The notes: generated by a model not told the origin, from the letters alone. DNA of 64,000 nt from Limibacterium fermenti (GCF_041902845.1 NZ_CP159486.1:1798001-1862000); one strand, 5' to 3'; positions 8,953 through 17,823 are shown, counted from the stretch's first letter. Translations and numbers: made by a program.

Positions 8953-9660
8953 TTATAGATGATTAATGACATGAATCGTGTGAAGAGCCACGAGGCAGGC
9001 CGTTTCGGTACGTAAACGGTTTGTGCCTAAGTTTACCGATTCGAAACCGTTTTGGGTGGCTTGATTGACTTCCTCCGGCGTAAAATCGCCTTCCGGCCCG
9101 ATAAGAACAAGGACATTCTCGCCTTTTCGATAGGTTTGCGCTAAAGGCTGCTTTTCGGTTTCGTAACAATGGGCGATGAATTTACGGCCATCGAAAGGTG
9201 TTAAAATCACTTCTTCGAATGAACTTATGGGCGTTAATTGAGGCAACACCGCTTGCTTCGATTGTTTCATGGCCGAGACCATGATCTTGTTCAGCCGCTC
9301 CTGTTTCAGGTCTTTTCGCTCCGAGAAACCGCAACGCATGGGGACGAATTTATCCACACCTATTTCGGTTGCTTTTTCTACAAACCATTCGTTGCGCTCC
9401 ATTTGTTTTGTCGGTGCAAAGGCAACATGAAGACGTATCGGCCAGCTTTTGGGTTGTTTGAGGATCCCGTGTATTTGGACCATACATTTTTTCGGATGCG
9501 CATCGACCAGCGAACAGTCGTAAAAAACACCCTGCCCGTCGGTTACGGTAATCGCATCGCCCGGTTGCTTTCTAAGCACTTTTACACAATGATGCGATTC
9601 CGTTTCGGGAAGCATGCGGTCTTGTTCGATAGTCGGTGAATAAAATAGCGTATCGCTCAT
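8953..9660 (-). CDS. rsmE: 16S rRNA (uracil-1498-N3)-methyltransferase
   Basis: Methylates U1498 of 16S rRNA. The 235-residue SPOUT protein shows the family motifs MERNEWFVEKATEIGV, VLIGPEGDFTPEEV and LRTETACL, which form the SAM-binding knot. The product is cytoplasmic. It sits 9 bp after the DUF151 gene and 11 bp before the MlrC-like gene on the same strand. Confidence 0.95.
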   Translation of the reverse strand: MSDTLFYSPTIEQDRMLPETESHHCVKVLRKQPGDAITVTDGQGVFYDCSLVDAHPKKCMVQIHGILKQPKSWPIRLHVAFAPTKQMERNEWFVEKATEIGVDKFVPMRCGFSERKDLKQERLNKIMVSAMKQSKQAVLPQLTPISSFEEVILTPFDGRKFIAHCYETEKQPLAQTYRKGENVLVLIGPEGDFTPEEVNQATQNGFESVNLGTNRLRTETACLVALHTIHVINHL

Positions 9661-9669
9661 TTCCAGTTG

Positions 9670-10269
9670 TTACGATCGATTGTTTTGTCTCCGGTTTATT
9701 TCATCCCTGAGCCGCGTAGCCTGCTCATATTCCTCTTTTTTGACCGCTTCATCCAAACGGTTTTTTAATGTGTCGACAGAAAAATTCGCTAAGTTGTCAT
9801 CGTTTTCTTCTTTTATATCCTGAGAAACCTGTTCGGGAGTGGAAGAGGGGTTTTGCTCGTCAAAGACAATCGCCATCTTTCGCATAATTTCTTCATTGGT
9901 ATAAATAGGCGAATTGGTGCGAATAGCAATAGCCACGGCGTCCGATGTCCGTGAGTCTATTTTGAACTCTTGCCCGTGTTGGCGCAATAGCAGTTCCGAA
10001 TAAAAGGCGCCGTCTTCAAACTTATAAATGTATACTTCCACCAATTCGATTTTCAATGATTTGAAGATTGAATGAATCAGGTCGTGCGACAACGGCCGGG
10101 GCGGGGTTATTCCTTCCATAATAATCGCGATGGACTGCGCTTCGGGCGTACCAATAACGATAGGAAGGCGGCGGATACCGTTTTCTTCTGAGAAGATAAG
10201 TGCATAGGCGCCTGCCTGAACTTGACTGAATGAAATACCCAATATCGATAGCTTTACTTTTTCTGCCAC
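9670..10269 (-). CDS. DUF151 bifunctional nuclease family protein with UVR motif
   Basis: A 199-residue protein. Residues 1-135 match the DUF151 (bifunctional nuclease) family, with PIVIGTPEAQ, PRPLSHDL and RTSDAVAIAIR. The last 35 residues form a UVR-type helical hairpin (KEEYEQATRLRDEINRR). This two-part form is common in Bacteroidota. The biochemical role in bacteria is not settled. It is the first gene of the minus-strand run down to nth, and a -7 box (TATATTTG on the minus strand, 10300-10307) lies about 30 bp upstream. Confidence 0.88.
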   Translation of the reverse strand: MAEKVKLSILGISFSQVQAGAYALIFSEENGIRRLPIVIGTPEAQSIAIIMEGITPPRPLSHDLIHSIFKSLKIELVEVYIYKFEDGAFYSELLLRQHGQEFKIDSRTSDAVAIAIRTNSPIYTNEEIMRKMAIVFDEQNPSSTPEQVSQDIKEENDDNLANFSVDTLKNRLDEAVKKEEYEQATRLRDEINRRQNNRS

Positions 10270-10299
10270 TATGATGACTATTTTAGATGTTTAGAAATT

Positions 10300-10307
10300 C
10301 AAATATA
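10300..10307 (-). promoter_or_regulatory. Bacteroidota -7 box upstream of the DUF151-rsmE-nth run
   Basis: TATATTTG on the minus strand fits the TAnnTTTG -7 consensus, about 30 bp before the DUF151 start. I see no clear -33 TTTG at the usual distance. Confidence 0.5.
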
Positions 10308-10390
10308 CAATTATTTACCCGAAAAAGAGTTTTTAGCCGAATAAATTTGAAAAAAACTCTTCTTTGCTGGGCGGAAATAAAAAAAACCGT

Positions 10391-10398
10391 TATCTTTG
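10391..10398 (+). promoter_or_regulatory. -7 box of the tRNA-His promoter
   Basis: TATCTTTG lies 16 bp before tRNA-His and fits TAnnTTTG. A TTTG at 10363-10366 is 24 bp upstream, slightly farther than the usual 19-21 bp. Confidence 0.55.
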
Positions 10399-10413
10399 TC
10401 CCCGCAAAATTAT

Positions 10414-10488
10414 GGTGGTCGTAGCTCAGTTGGTTAGAGCGACGGATTGTGGTTCCGTAGGGCGTGGGTTCGAGCCCCATCTTCCACC
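10414..10488 (+). tRNA. tRNA-His (anticodon GTG)
   Basis: The sequence folds as a tRNA: D stem GCTC/GAGC, anticodon stem ACGGA/TCCGT with loop TTGTGGT (anticodon GTG), and T stem GTGGG/CCCAT with loop TTCGAGC. The G at 10414 can serve as the extra G-1 of tRNA-His opposite C73. In the acceptor stem the fifth and sixth pairs read T-T and C-T, which are mismatches. The 3' CCA is not fully encoded, as is usual in Bacteroidota. Confidence 0.93.
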
Positions 10489-10622
10489 CATTACTTAGAA
10501 AGTAAGTAATTCATTCTCTTTAGATTTGTTTTTAGATTTGTTTTAGGTAATCACGTATTTCATACATACGTGATTTTTTTTGTCTTTAAGTGTTGCAAGT
10601 CGTTTATTCACAACTATAAAAC

Positions 10623-10874
10623 AGATTGCTATAACGGCAAAATGCCTTCCGCCCGGCTGAAACGATGTAGCAATAGATGCAAAAGGCTTTCCACTGAGCG
10701 GAAACTCTCTTGCAATAAATGTAAAAGACTTTCCGCTCTGTTGAAACTCCCTTACACGATGTGCAAGAAGTTTTCCGCTCAGTGGAAAGTGTGTTGCCGT
10801 ACATGCAACGGACTTTCCGCCTTGTGGAAGCTTTGCTGCAATAGAAGCAACGGATTTTCCCGATTGCCCTCCAC
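10623..10874. repeat. Array of twelve degenerate 21-bp repeats
   Basis: The region between tRNA-His and the 3' end of the TrmH-family gene is a run of 12 units of exactly 21 bp with no indels. Units alternate between a TTTCC...GGAAA type and a TTGC...GCAA type, so every unit carries its own short inverted repeat. Because 21 bp is seven codons, one frame shows a seven-residue periodicity rich in Cys and Lys, but it has no convincing start signal or homology, so I treat it as non-coding. Confidence 0.85.
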
Positions 10875-10877
10875 TCC

Positions 10878-11636
10878 TTAACGTGCGAGCCTTCTTCGGA
10901 ATTCCGAACAGATGATGGCGGTAGCCACCGCTACATTCAATGATTCCGACGTCGGTTTATCGGGCGGATAGTTGGGGATAAACAGTTTTCGGGTAATATA
11001 TTTTTCGATTTCCGGACGAATGCCGCCGCCTTCGCTGCCCATAACGATGAATCCTTTGGACGAAAGAGGGGCGTCATAAATGTTATCCCCTTCCAAAAAA
11101 GTTCCGTATACAGGCAATTGCGAAGCGTTTTTGACGAGTTCGGCTATATCGGTATAACGGATGTTGACGCGTGCTATGGCCCCCATAGTGGCTTGGACGG
11201 TCTTCGGAGTATAGATGTCTACGGTGTCGGGCGAACAATAAAGAGTTTCAATGCCAAACCAATCGGCTGTGCGGACAATAGTCCCCATATTTCCCGGATC
11301 TTGAATTCCATCGAGAACGAGACTCAGTTTATCATCGGCGGTAAAGGCGGATTCGTCTAAAGCCGGTTGATAGAAAACCCCGATAATCTGAGGGGGCGTT
11401 TTCAGAAAGGATGCTTTTTTCAAGTCACTTTCACTGCATTCTACCTTTTCGTCGGCTTTTATTTCCGGATGGATCGCCAGCACTTCGGGTAATGCGGCGA
11501 TCAGTTGGCATCGGCAAGACGAAAGCAAATCGAAAACAAGCTTTTGTCCTTCCGCCACGAAAGTTCCCTGTTGTAATCGGTGTTTTTTATCTTTTAACGA
11601 CTGAATATATTTTATTTTGTTTTTACTTAACGCCAT
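10878..11636 (-). CDS. TrmH-family RNA 2'-O-methyltransferase
   Basis: A SpoU/TrmH-type methyltransferase of about 252 residues. The N-terminal substrate-binding part (KNKIKYIQSLKDKKHR, VAEGQKLV) is followed by the SPOUT domain with LVLDGIQDPGNMGTIVRTADWFG, VMGSEGGGI and PTSESLNVAVA. The start at 11636 (M-A-L-S-K-N-K) fits family alignments better than the in-frame ATG at 11651. The RNA target cannot be told from sequence. The 3' end reaches the 21-bp array. Confidence 0.9.
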   Translation of the reverse strand: MALSKNKIKYIQSLKDKKHRLQQGTFVAEGQKLVFDLLSSCRCQLIAALPEVLAIHPEIKADEKVECSESDLKKASFLKTPPQIIGVFYQPALDESAFTADDKLSLVLDGIQDPGNMGTIVRTADWFGIETLYCSPDTVDIYTPKTVQATMGAIARVNIRYTDIAELVKNASQLPVYGTFLEGDNIYDAPLSSKGFIVMGSEGGGIRPEIEKYITRKLFIPNYPPDKPTSESLNVAVATAIICSEFRRRLAR

Positions 11637-11960
11637 TCTTCTTTTATTCAAAAAATCGCGATAAAATTAGTGATTAATTACGACATGGGAGAAAAGAACA
11701 ATCGTTTTTTGTATTTTTGTGGAAGTCATCCATCAGGATACGATCGTTGACGGTAAAGAAAGGAAATGAAGATGGACGAAAAAGGTGAAATAATTATTTA
11801 TCAATCCGAAAACGGAACAACTAAAATTGAAGTACGCCTTGAAGATGAAAATGTATGGCTTAGTCAACAACAGATGGCTGAACTATATCAAACTTCCCGG
11901 ACGAATGTGGTCGAACACATTAAACATATTTTTGAAGAAGGCGAATTAAATGTAGAAACA

Positions 11961-11983
11961 ACTTGTCGGAATTTCCGACAGGT
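11961..11983. repeat. Intragenic palindrome in the RhuM remnant
   Basis: Eleven-base arms (one T/G mismatch) flank a single central T at 11972: the core is TGTCGGAA-T-TTCCGACA. The centre is the third base of the Asn codon in T-C-R-N-F. Confidence 0.85.
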
Positions 11984-12148
11984 TCGGACAGAAGGAAATC
12001 GTAACGTAGGCCGAGAAATTCCTTTTTATAATCTTGATATGATTATATCGTTGGGGTACAGAGTGAAATCGCGTGTTGCCACCCGATTACTCACATTCAA
12101 AACAGAAAAGAACAAATCATTTTTTCCTCGCTCTTATAAAAAAAAGTG

Positions 12149-12156
12149 TACCTTTG
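12149..12156 (+). promoter_or_regulatory. -7 box for tkt
   Basis: TACCTTTG fits TAnnTTTG and lies about 87 bp before the tkt start, inside the 3' part of the RhuM remnant. T-rich sequence lies upstream but a clean -33 box is not seen. Confidence 0.55.
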
Positions 12157-12242
12157 CGGTAACACGTTTATTCGCCGTTAACGCATAAATAATCGGGTCT
12201 GGTTAATTACAAAAATAATCTTATAAAAAAGATATACATCTT

Positions 12243-14270
12243 ATGAATGATAACGCATTACTGAACAAAGCTGCCGATAATATCCGTATTCTCGCAGCAT
12301 CGATGGTTGAAAAGGCAAAATCCGGCCATCCCGGAGGTCCCATGGGAGGAGCTGATTTTATAAATGTTTTATTTTCAGAATTTCTGGAATACGATCCGGA
12401 GAACCCCAGGTGGGAATACCGGGACCGTTTCTTCCTCGACCCCGGTCACATGTCGCCCATGCTCTATTCGGTGTTGGCTTTTACCGGAAAGTTCTCGCTC
12501 GAGGAATTAAAAAACTTCCGTCAATGGGGAAGCCCTACGCCCGGACATCCCGAAATAGATGTGGAACGCGGTATCGAAAATACCTCGGGACCGTTGGGTC
12601 AAGGTCATGCCTTCGCCGCCGGAGCCGCTATCGCTGCGAAGTTTCTCGAAGCTCGTTTAGGAAACGGGGGCGATTATACCATTTATTCGTATATCTCTGA
12701 CGGGGGCATTCAGGAAGAAGTCTCACAAGGCGTCGGAAGAATCGCCGGCCATTTAGGATTGAACAATCTGGTCATGTTTTATGACTCGAATCATATTCAG
12801 CTCTCCACAACGACGCATGCGGTAACGAGCGAAGATGTGGCGAAAAAATATGAAGCTTGGAACTGGCGGGTGATTACCATCGACGGAAACAATGCGGATG
12901 AGATTCGACGCGCGTTGACCGAAGCGAAGGCCGAAAAAGAAAAACCCACTATTATCATCGGAAATACCGTGATGGGACGGGGGGCTCTGGCGGCCGATTG
13001 CACATCGTTCGAATGTCAGGTGTCCACGCACGGACAGCCGCTGAGCGCTGCCGGTGCCGATTTCGGGCAAACGATTAAAAACCTGGGCGGTAATCCCGAT
13101 GATCCTTTCGTTATTTTTGAGGAGACAAAACAATTATATGAGAAAAGACAAGCTGAACTGAAGCAGATTGTGGCAAAAAAGAAGGCCGCGATTGATGTGT
13201 GGGCGAAAGCGCATCCTGAATTGGCTGAAAAGAAACGCAAATGGTTCGCTCGCGAATTTCCCGCAATCGATTGGGCAGGCATTCAGCAAAAGTCGGGGTC
13301 GGCTACACGTGCGGCATCCGCCACGGTTCTGGGCGTTTTGGCCGGACAAGTGGAAAATATGATTGTCGCCTCTGCCGATTTATCCAATTCGGATAAAACC
13401 GACGGGTTTCTTAAGAAGACAAAATCGTTTGAAAAGAATGATTTCTCGGGAGCTTTCTTGCAAGCCGGAGTATCGGAGTTTACCATGTCTTGCCTGTGTA
13501 TCGGCATGAGCCTGCATGGCGGCGTGATTCCTGCATGCGGAACGTTCTTCGTCTTTTCCGATTATATGAAACCGTCTATTCGTGTTGCCGCCTTAATGGA
13601 AACGCCGGTCATCTTTATTTGGACGCACGATGCCTTTAGGGTAGGAGAGGACGGTCCTACCCATCAACCGGTAGAACAAGAAGCGCAGATTCGCTTACTG
13701 GAAAAATTGCAAAACCACAGCGGGCACAATTCGATGTTGGTATTGCGGCCGGCCGACGTTCATGAAACAACCGTTGCCTGGAAGTTGGCGTTGCAAAACA
13801 GCCATACACCGACAGGGCTTATCTTGTCGCGGCAGAATATTCACGATTTGCCGGCTCAAAAGGATCGGTATGAAGAAGCATTACAAGCCGGTAAGGGAGC
13901 CTACATCGTACAGGACGATACCGATTACGATGTTATTTTATTAGGTTCCGGCTCGGAAGTGTCCACGTTGGTCGAAGGCGCCGGATTGTTGCGCGCAGAG
14001 GGGATTAAAACACGCATAGTGTCGGTACCTTCCGAAGGATTATTCCGCAGCCAAAGCAAAGAGTATCAAGACTCCGTACTTCCCGCAGGTAAGAAAAAAT
14101 TCGGTCTTACGGCCGGATTACCGGTAACCCTCGAAGGGTTAGTGGGAGCCGACGGAAGTGTCTGGGGAATGCGTTCCTTCGGTTTTTCGGCGCCCTATAA
14201 AGTGCTGGACGAGAAACTCGGATACACCGCGCAAAACGTATATGAGCAAGTGAAGAAAATCCTAAAATGA
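12243..14270 (+). CDS. tkt: Transketolase
   Basis: Thiamine-diphosphate enzyme of the pentose phosphate pathway that moves two-carbon units between sugar phosphates. The 675-residue length is typical. Visible motifs: GHPGGPMG near residue 28, DPGHMSPMLYS, GPLGQGHAFAAG, SDGGIQEEVSQG in the ThDP fold (usual GDG is SDG here), FIWTHDAFRVGEDGPTHQPVEQ in the pyrimidine domain, and the C-terminal domain with GSGSEVSTL. rpiB follows, as is common in Bacteroidota, so both non-oxidative pentose phosphate steps are likely transcribed together. Confidence 0.96.
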   Translation: MNDNALLNKAADNIRILAASMVEKAKSGHPGGPMGGADFINVLFSEFLEYDPENPRWEYRDRFFLDPGHMSPMLYSVLAFTGKFSLEELKNFRQWGSPTPGHPEIDVERGIENTSGPLGQGHAFAAGAAIAAKFLEARLGNGGDYTIYSYISDGGIQEEVSQGVGRIAGHLGLNNLVMFYDSNHIQLSTTTHAVTSEDVAKKYEAWNWRVITIDGNNADEIRRALTEAKAEKEKPTIIIGNTVMGRGALAADCTSFECQVSTHGQPLSAAGADFGQTIKNLGGNPDDPFVIFEETKQLYEKRQAELKQIVAKKKAAIDVWAKAHPELAEKKRKWFAREFPAIDWAGIQQKSGSATRAASATVLGVLAGQVENMIVASADLSNSDKTDGFLKKTKSFEKNDFSGAFLQAGVSEFTMSCLCIGMSLHGGVIPACGTFFVFSDYMKPSIRVAALMETPVIFIWTHDAFRVGEDGPTHQPVEQEAQIRLLEKLQNHSGHNSMLVLRPADVHETTVAWKLALQNSHTPTGLILSRQNIHDLPAQKDRYEEALQAGKGAYIVQDDTDYDVILLGSGSEVSTLVEGAGLLRAEGIKTRIVSVPSEGLFRSQSKEYQDSVLPAGKKKFGLTAGLPVTLEGLVGADGSVWGMRSFGFSAPYKVLDEKLGYTAQNVYEQVKKILK

Positions 14271-14294
14271 CGACACCGTTGACAGTCATTAGCC

Positions 14295-14384
14295 ATTCGT
14301 AATTCGTCATTTGTAATTAGTAATTAGTAATTAGTAATTTGTAATTTGTAATTTGTAATTTGTATTTCGTAATTAGTCATTTTT
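14295..14384. repeat. Tandem 7-bp repeat (GTAATTN family), tkt-rpiB spacer
   Basis: About 13 units of the form ATT(T/A/C)GT(A/C) occupy nearly all of the spacer between tkt and rpiB. The same heptamer occurs in the opposite orientation at 34527-34603. Confidence 0.9.
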
Positions 14385-14389
14385 AATAG

Positions 14390-14854
14390 ATGAATATGTC
14401 CTTATTAACAGACCAATCAGACAAACCGGTAGGATTAGCATCCGATCACGCCGGATTCGAAGCAAAGGAATACGTCAAGCAAATTCTTGCCGAAAAAGAT
14501 ATTCCGTTTGAAGACTTCGGAACTCACTCGACTGAAAGCTCGGATTATGCCGATTATGGGCATCCGTTGGCCGAAGCGGTCGAAAAAGGAGAATGTGTTT
14601 TCGGTATAGCCATTTGCGGTACCGGAAACGGTATTAATATGACGGTAAATAAACATGCCGGAATCAGGGGGGCTTTATGCTGGAACCCTGAAGTGACTTA
14701 TTATGCCCGTGCGCACAACAATGCCAATATCCTCTCCTTGCCGGGAAGGCTGTTGTCGAAAGACGAGTTGCGTGTTATTTTGGACACTTTCCTGAAAACT
14801 CCTTTCGAAGAAGGAAGGCATCGCAGACGAATCGGTAAGATTCCCTGCGGTTGA
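14390..14854 (+). CDS. rpiB: Ribose-5-phosphate isomerase B
   Basis: Interconverts ribose 5-phosphate and ribulose 5-phosphate. The 154-residue RpiB/LacAB fold shows LASDHAGFEAKE, the catalytic cysteine in AICGTGNGINM, and YYARAHNNANIL. The in-frame ATG at 14396 is an equally likely start. It follows tkt across a heptamer-repeat spacer. Confidence 0.95.
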   Translation: MNMSLLTDQSDKPVGLASDHAGFEAKEYVKQILAEKDIPFEDFGTHSTESSDYADYGHPLAEAVEKGECVFGIAICGTGNGINMTVNKHAGIRGALCWNPEVTYYARAHNNANILSLPGRLLSKDELRVILDTFLKTPFEEGRHRRRIGKIPCG

Positions 14855-14875
14855 CCTCTATCCGACATTGCTTGT

Positions 14876-15682
14876 ATGGCTAAAAAGCAATATCGTAAAA
14901 CTTCCCGGCGCCGGAAAAAGAAGAAGTCCGGTAAATCCGGGAGGATTTATGCCGTTATCGGTTTGTTGATTGCCGCAACCACGTTGGCGCTTGCTTGTAT
15001 CATTTTTCTCAGAATATGGCAGCGGGACTTGTTCCATTCGTTCGAGCAAACTCCTTATTCTGATAAATATTTTGTAAGAGGGGTCGATGTGTCGCATCAT
15101 AATTCGTTTATCGATTGGAACCGTCTGCGGAAGGATAATGTGAGTTTCGCTTATTTGAAATCTACCGAAGGCGTATCCCATATCGATAGGGATTATATCC
15201 GTAATTATCGACTGGCTAAAGAGGCCGGATTGAAAGTGGGGGCTTATCATTTTTTCCGTTTCAGAGATGAGGGAAAACGACAAGCTGAGCACTTTATCAA
15301 GTATGCAAAGGTTCTTCCACAAGATATGATTCCGGCTATCGATGTAGAACATTCGGATGTGAACGTCGCATCCGGAGGTCGGGCGAAACGGGGGGAAGTT
15401 ATTGCGGAATTAAAAGAGTTGGAGCATTCTTTGTTTTTGTATTACGGTAAACATCCTGTGATATATACCAATAAAGATTGCTATAAAAAATATATCGAAA
15501 CGGATTTCTCCCTCAATCCTATATGGATATGCGATTTGCACGATGAGCCCAACGTTGCTGCCGGCAATTGGGTTATTTGGCAGTTTTCGCATACCGGAAA
15601 TATTCCCGGTACGGTAAATGATATTGATTTGAATTATTATCGTTATTCTTTTTATGAGTTTAGGACGCTTTTAATGCCTTAG
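14876..15682 (+). CDS. GH25 family lysozyme, membrane-anchored
   Basis: A muramidase of the glycoside hydrolase 25 family, which cuts the N-acetylmuramic-acid linkage of peptidoglycan. It is 268 residues long. The very basic N-terminus (residues 1-22) precedes one membrane segment (about 24-46), giving a signal anchor with a periplasmic domain. The catalytic domain begins at RGVDVSHHN and holds the D-x-E pair (PAIDVEHSD); VGAYHFFRF and the late DLNYY are also typical. It starts 21 bp after rpiB. Confidence 0.92.
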   Translation: MAKKQYRKTSRRRKKKKSGKSGRIYAVIGLLIAATTLALACIIFLRIWQRDLFHSFEQTPYSDKYFVRGVDVSHHNSFIDWNRLRKDNVSFAYLKSTEGVSHIDRDYIRNYRLAKEAGLKVGAYHFFRFRDEGKRQAEHFIKYAKVLPQDMIPAIDVEHSDVNVASGGRAKRGEVIAELKELEHSLFLYYGKHPVIYTNKDCYKKYIETDFSLNPIWICDLHDEPNVAAGNWVIWQFSHTGNIPGTVNDIDLNYYRYSFYEFRTLLMP

Positions 15683-15686
15683 TAGT

Positions 15687-16712
15687 ATGAATGTAAAGAG
15701 CATAAGATTGTTATTGTCGCTTTCTCTATTTTCCATCTTATATGGTTGCGAAGATACCATGATGAATTTCGATAATAATCCTAAAGGCAACTTCGATGCT
15801 TTATGGAACATTATTGATCAAAATTACTGTTTTTTTGAATATAAACAGATCGATTGGGACTCGATATATGCTGAATATAGTGTGCGCATAACCGATGATA
15901 TGAATAATTACGAACTTTTTGATTTATTGGGAAATATGCTTGGTGAATTAGAAGATGGGCATGTGAATCTTATTGCTTCGCACGATATTACTCGAAATTG
16001 GGAATGGAAAGATAGTTATCCGGTTAATTTCGACACCTCTATTCAGGATAACTATCTGGGAAAAAATTATGGTATCGCTTCCGGTATGAAGTATAAAATA
16101 TTGGAAGACAATATCGGCTATATCTATTACGAGAGTTTTTCGTCGGACATTGGCCATGGAAACCTGACCGAAGTACTCAAGCAAATGGCTCTTTGTCCCG
16201 GTATTATACTCGATGTGCGCAATAACAGCGGCGGAAGCCTGACGAATGTAAATAAATTGGCGGGGCGTTTCTTTAATCAAAAAACGTTGATCGGGTACAT
16301 TTCGCATAAGACAGGCCACGGGCATAATGATTTTTCCGAATTGTATCCCAAATATATAGATAGCTATGATGGATTACGTTATCAAAAGCCGGTAGTCGTA
16401 TTAACAAACAGGGGCTGTTATAGCGCGACGAATGAGTTTGTGAGCGTGATGAAATATTCACCCTTGGTTACCGTAATAGGCGATAAAACCGGAGGAGGCA
16501 GCGGATTGCCTTTCTCTTCCGAACTTCCGAATGGTTGGTCGGTGCGGTTTTCAGCGTCCCCGATGTTTAATGCCGAAAAAGAACATATCGAATTCGGGAT
16601 AGAGCCCGATGAATCTGTCCGTTTATTACAAGCCGATAAAGATAAAGGATTGGATACCCTTATTGAAGTTGCACGAAGGTTTTTGAAAACCGGAAAAATT
16701 CCACATAAATAA
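15687..16712 (+). CDS. S41 family peptidase lipoprotein
   Basis: A 341-residue protein with a lipoprotein signal (ILYGC, cysteine 21). The C-terminal-processing-protease fold is seen in GYIYYESF, the Gly-rich turn ILDVRNNSGGS, the likely nucleophile in GCYSATNEF, and the following VIGDKTGGGSG whose lysine would be the general base. The PDZ part is reduced compared with CtpA. It starts 4 bp after the GH25 stop, so the two probably form an operon concerned with the cell envelope. The substrate is unknown. Confidence 0.87.
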   Translation: MNVKSIRLLLSLSLFSILYGCEDTMMNFDNNPKGNFDALWNIIDQNYCFFEYKQIDWDSIYAEYSVRITDDMNNYELFDLLGNMLGELEDGHVNLIASHDITRNWEWKDSYPVNFDTSIQDNYLGKNYGIASGMKYKILEDNIGYIYYESFSSDIGHGNLTEVLKQMALCPGIILDVRNNSGGSLTNVNKLAGRFFNQKTLIGYISHKTGHGHNDFSELYPKYIDSYDGLRYQKPVVVLTNRGCYSATNEFVSVMKYSPLVTVIGDKTGGGSGLPFSSELPNGWSVRFSASPMFNAEKEHIEFGIEPDESVRLLQADKDKGLDTLIEVARRFLKTGKIPHK

Positions 16713-16733
16713 TCCGATGCCGGATTTTGCTTA
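16709..16733 (+). terminator. Probable terminator after the S41 peptidase gene
   Basis: AATCCG (16711-16716) pairs with CGGATT (16721-16726) across a 4-base loop and is followed by a T-rich stretch. The stem begins at the stop codon. Confidence 0.55.
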
Positions 16734-17043
16734 ATCTCTAAAAAATCATAATCGTCAGAACAAACCGGTCCTTTTCATCCTTATAAGCAGAAATTCGGTT
16801 ACTGTTTGGCAAATTATTACTTACGCTCATTCCAAACATACTTTTACCAATCCTGAATCCCCCGACTATAACGAAATAATGGCCAAAAGAGCTTGGCAAC
16901 ATACGTTGTTATTTCTGTCGGAACTACTCCAATAAAGAAAGGGCAATCTTCTCGTCTCATCAAAGATCCTTTTTGACATTTTCCTTCCTCTGTAGAAAGG
17001 AAAGAGTAAATATTTTTCGTAAATTTGTCCAAAACTCAATTTT
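16734..17043. other. Intergenic spacer before the HAD phosphatase gene
   Basis: No coding signal. It contains a hairpin with 7-bp arms (TTTCCTT/AAGGAAA, 16980-17003) and a -7 box TAAATTTG at 17020-17027, only 16 bp before the next start codon, which would give a very short leader. Confidence 0.5.
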
Positions 17044-17823
17044 ATGGTAAAAGCAATCTTTTTTGATATAGACGGAACATTGATCAGTTTTAAGACCCAG
17101 ACGATGCCGGAGTCTACGAAAAACGCAATCAAACAACTTCATAAAACAGGAATGAAGCTTTTCATTGCAACCGGAAGACATTTTTCTGCCATACAAAGCA
17201 TCCTGAATGTCGAATTTGACGGATATATTACATTAAACGGATGCTATTGTCTTCAAGGAACCGAGAATGTTATATTCAAAAAAAGCATTCATCGCGATGA
17301 CATATCCCATTTCATCGATTATTTGGAAAATGAGTGGTCGTTTCCGTGTCTGTTTGTCGAAGAACATTCCTTGTCGGTAAACTATATCGATGGGGAAATG
17401 AAGTTCCTGATGGATTTATTGAAAGAGGATACTCTTCCACATCATTCTCCCGGTTATTACCGTGATAAGGAATTGTTTCAATTAACAGCTTTTTTCAAGG
17501 ACGACATGAGCGAGGAGATCATGAGTCGTTTGCCCAATAGTACGTATATGCGTTGGTATCCCACTTTTGCAGATATTATTTGTAAAGGGATCGACAAAGG
17601 AGTCGGAATCGATAAGATCTGTGAATATTATGGTTTTTCGGCATCCGAGACAATGGCTTTTGGCGATGGAGGCAATGATATTGCCATGTTGCAACATGCC
17701 GGCATCGGCATCGCCATGGGCAATGCCAACGACGTGGTTAAACAAGCGGCCGATTATGTCACCGATTCGGTCGATGACGACGGTATATTAAACGCTTTAA
17801 AACATTTCGAGATACTCCCATAA
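17044..17823 (+). CDS. Cof-type HAD-superfamily phosphatase
   Basis: A 259-residue HAD hydrolase of the Cof/IIB class. Motif I is FFDIDGTL (nucleophile D8, D10), motif II is FIATGRH, the conserved lysine is in the GIDKGVGIDK stretch, and motif IV is MAFGDGGNDIAML. A cap domain lies between. It dephosphorylates a sugar phosphate or a flavin/pyridoxal-type phosphate; the substrate cannot be told. It stands alone between two spacers. Confidence 0.92.
   Translation: MVKAIFFDIDGTLISFKTQTMPESTKNAIKQLHKTGMKLFIATGRHFSAIQSILNVEFDGYITLNGCYCLQGTENVIFKKSIHRDDISHFIDYLENEWSFPCLFVEEHSLSVNYIDGEMKFLMDLLKEDTLPHHSPGYYRDKELFQLTAFFKDDMSEEIMSRLPNSTYMRWYPTFADIICKGIDKGVGIDKICEYYGFSASETMAFGDGGNDIAMLQHAGIGIAMGNANDVVKQAADYVTDSVDDDGILNALKHFEILP

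Larger units (their letters stand above)
11766..12188 (+). pseudogene. Truncated RhuM-family (virulence RhuM) gene
   Basis: Residues 1-106 match the N-terminal half of RhuM-family proteins: IIIYQSENG, VWLSQQQMAELYQTS, EGNRNV, and FYNLDMIISLGYRVKS. After about base 12083, where intact members continue with an F-R-x-W-A segment, the frame reads unrelated residues and ends early at 140 aa. It is therefore a remnant. A homologous, intact-looking copy enters the right end of the window (63264). The remnant contains a long palindrome (11961-11983), and its last part overlaps the -7 box that probably serves tkt. Confidence 0.75.

Noticed and set aside
10623..10874. CRISPR array
   Set aside because: Units are contiguous 21-mers with no unique spacers and no cas genes nearby.
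10570..10881. 103-codon frame through the 21-bp array
   Set aside because: The repeats force an open frame with seven-residue periodicity. No credible start signal or homology.
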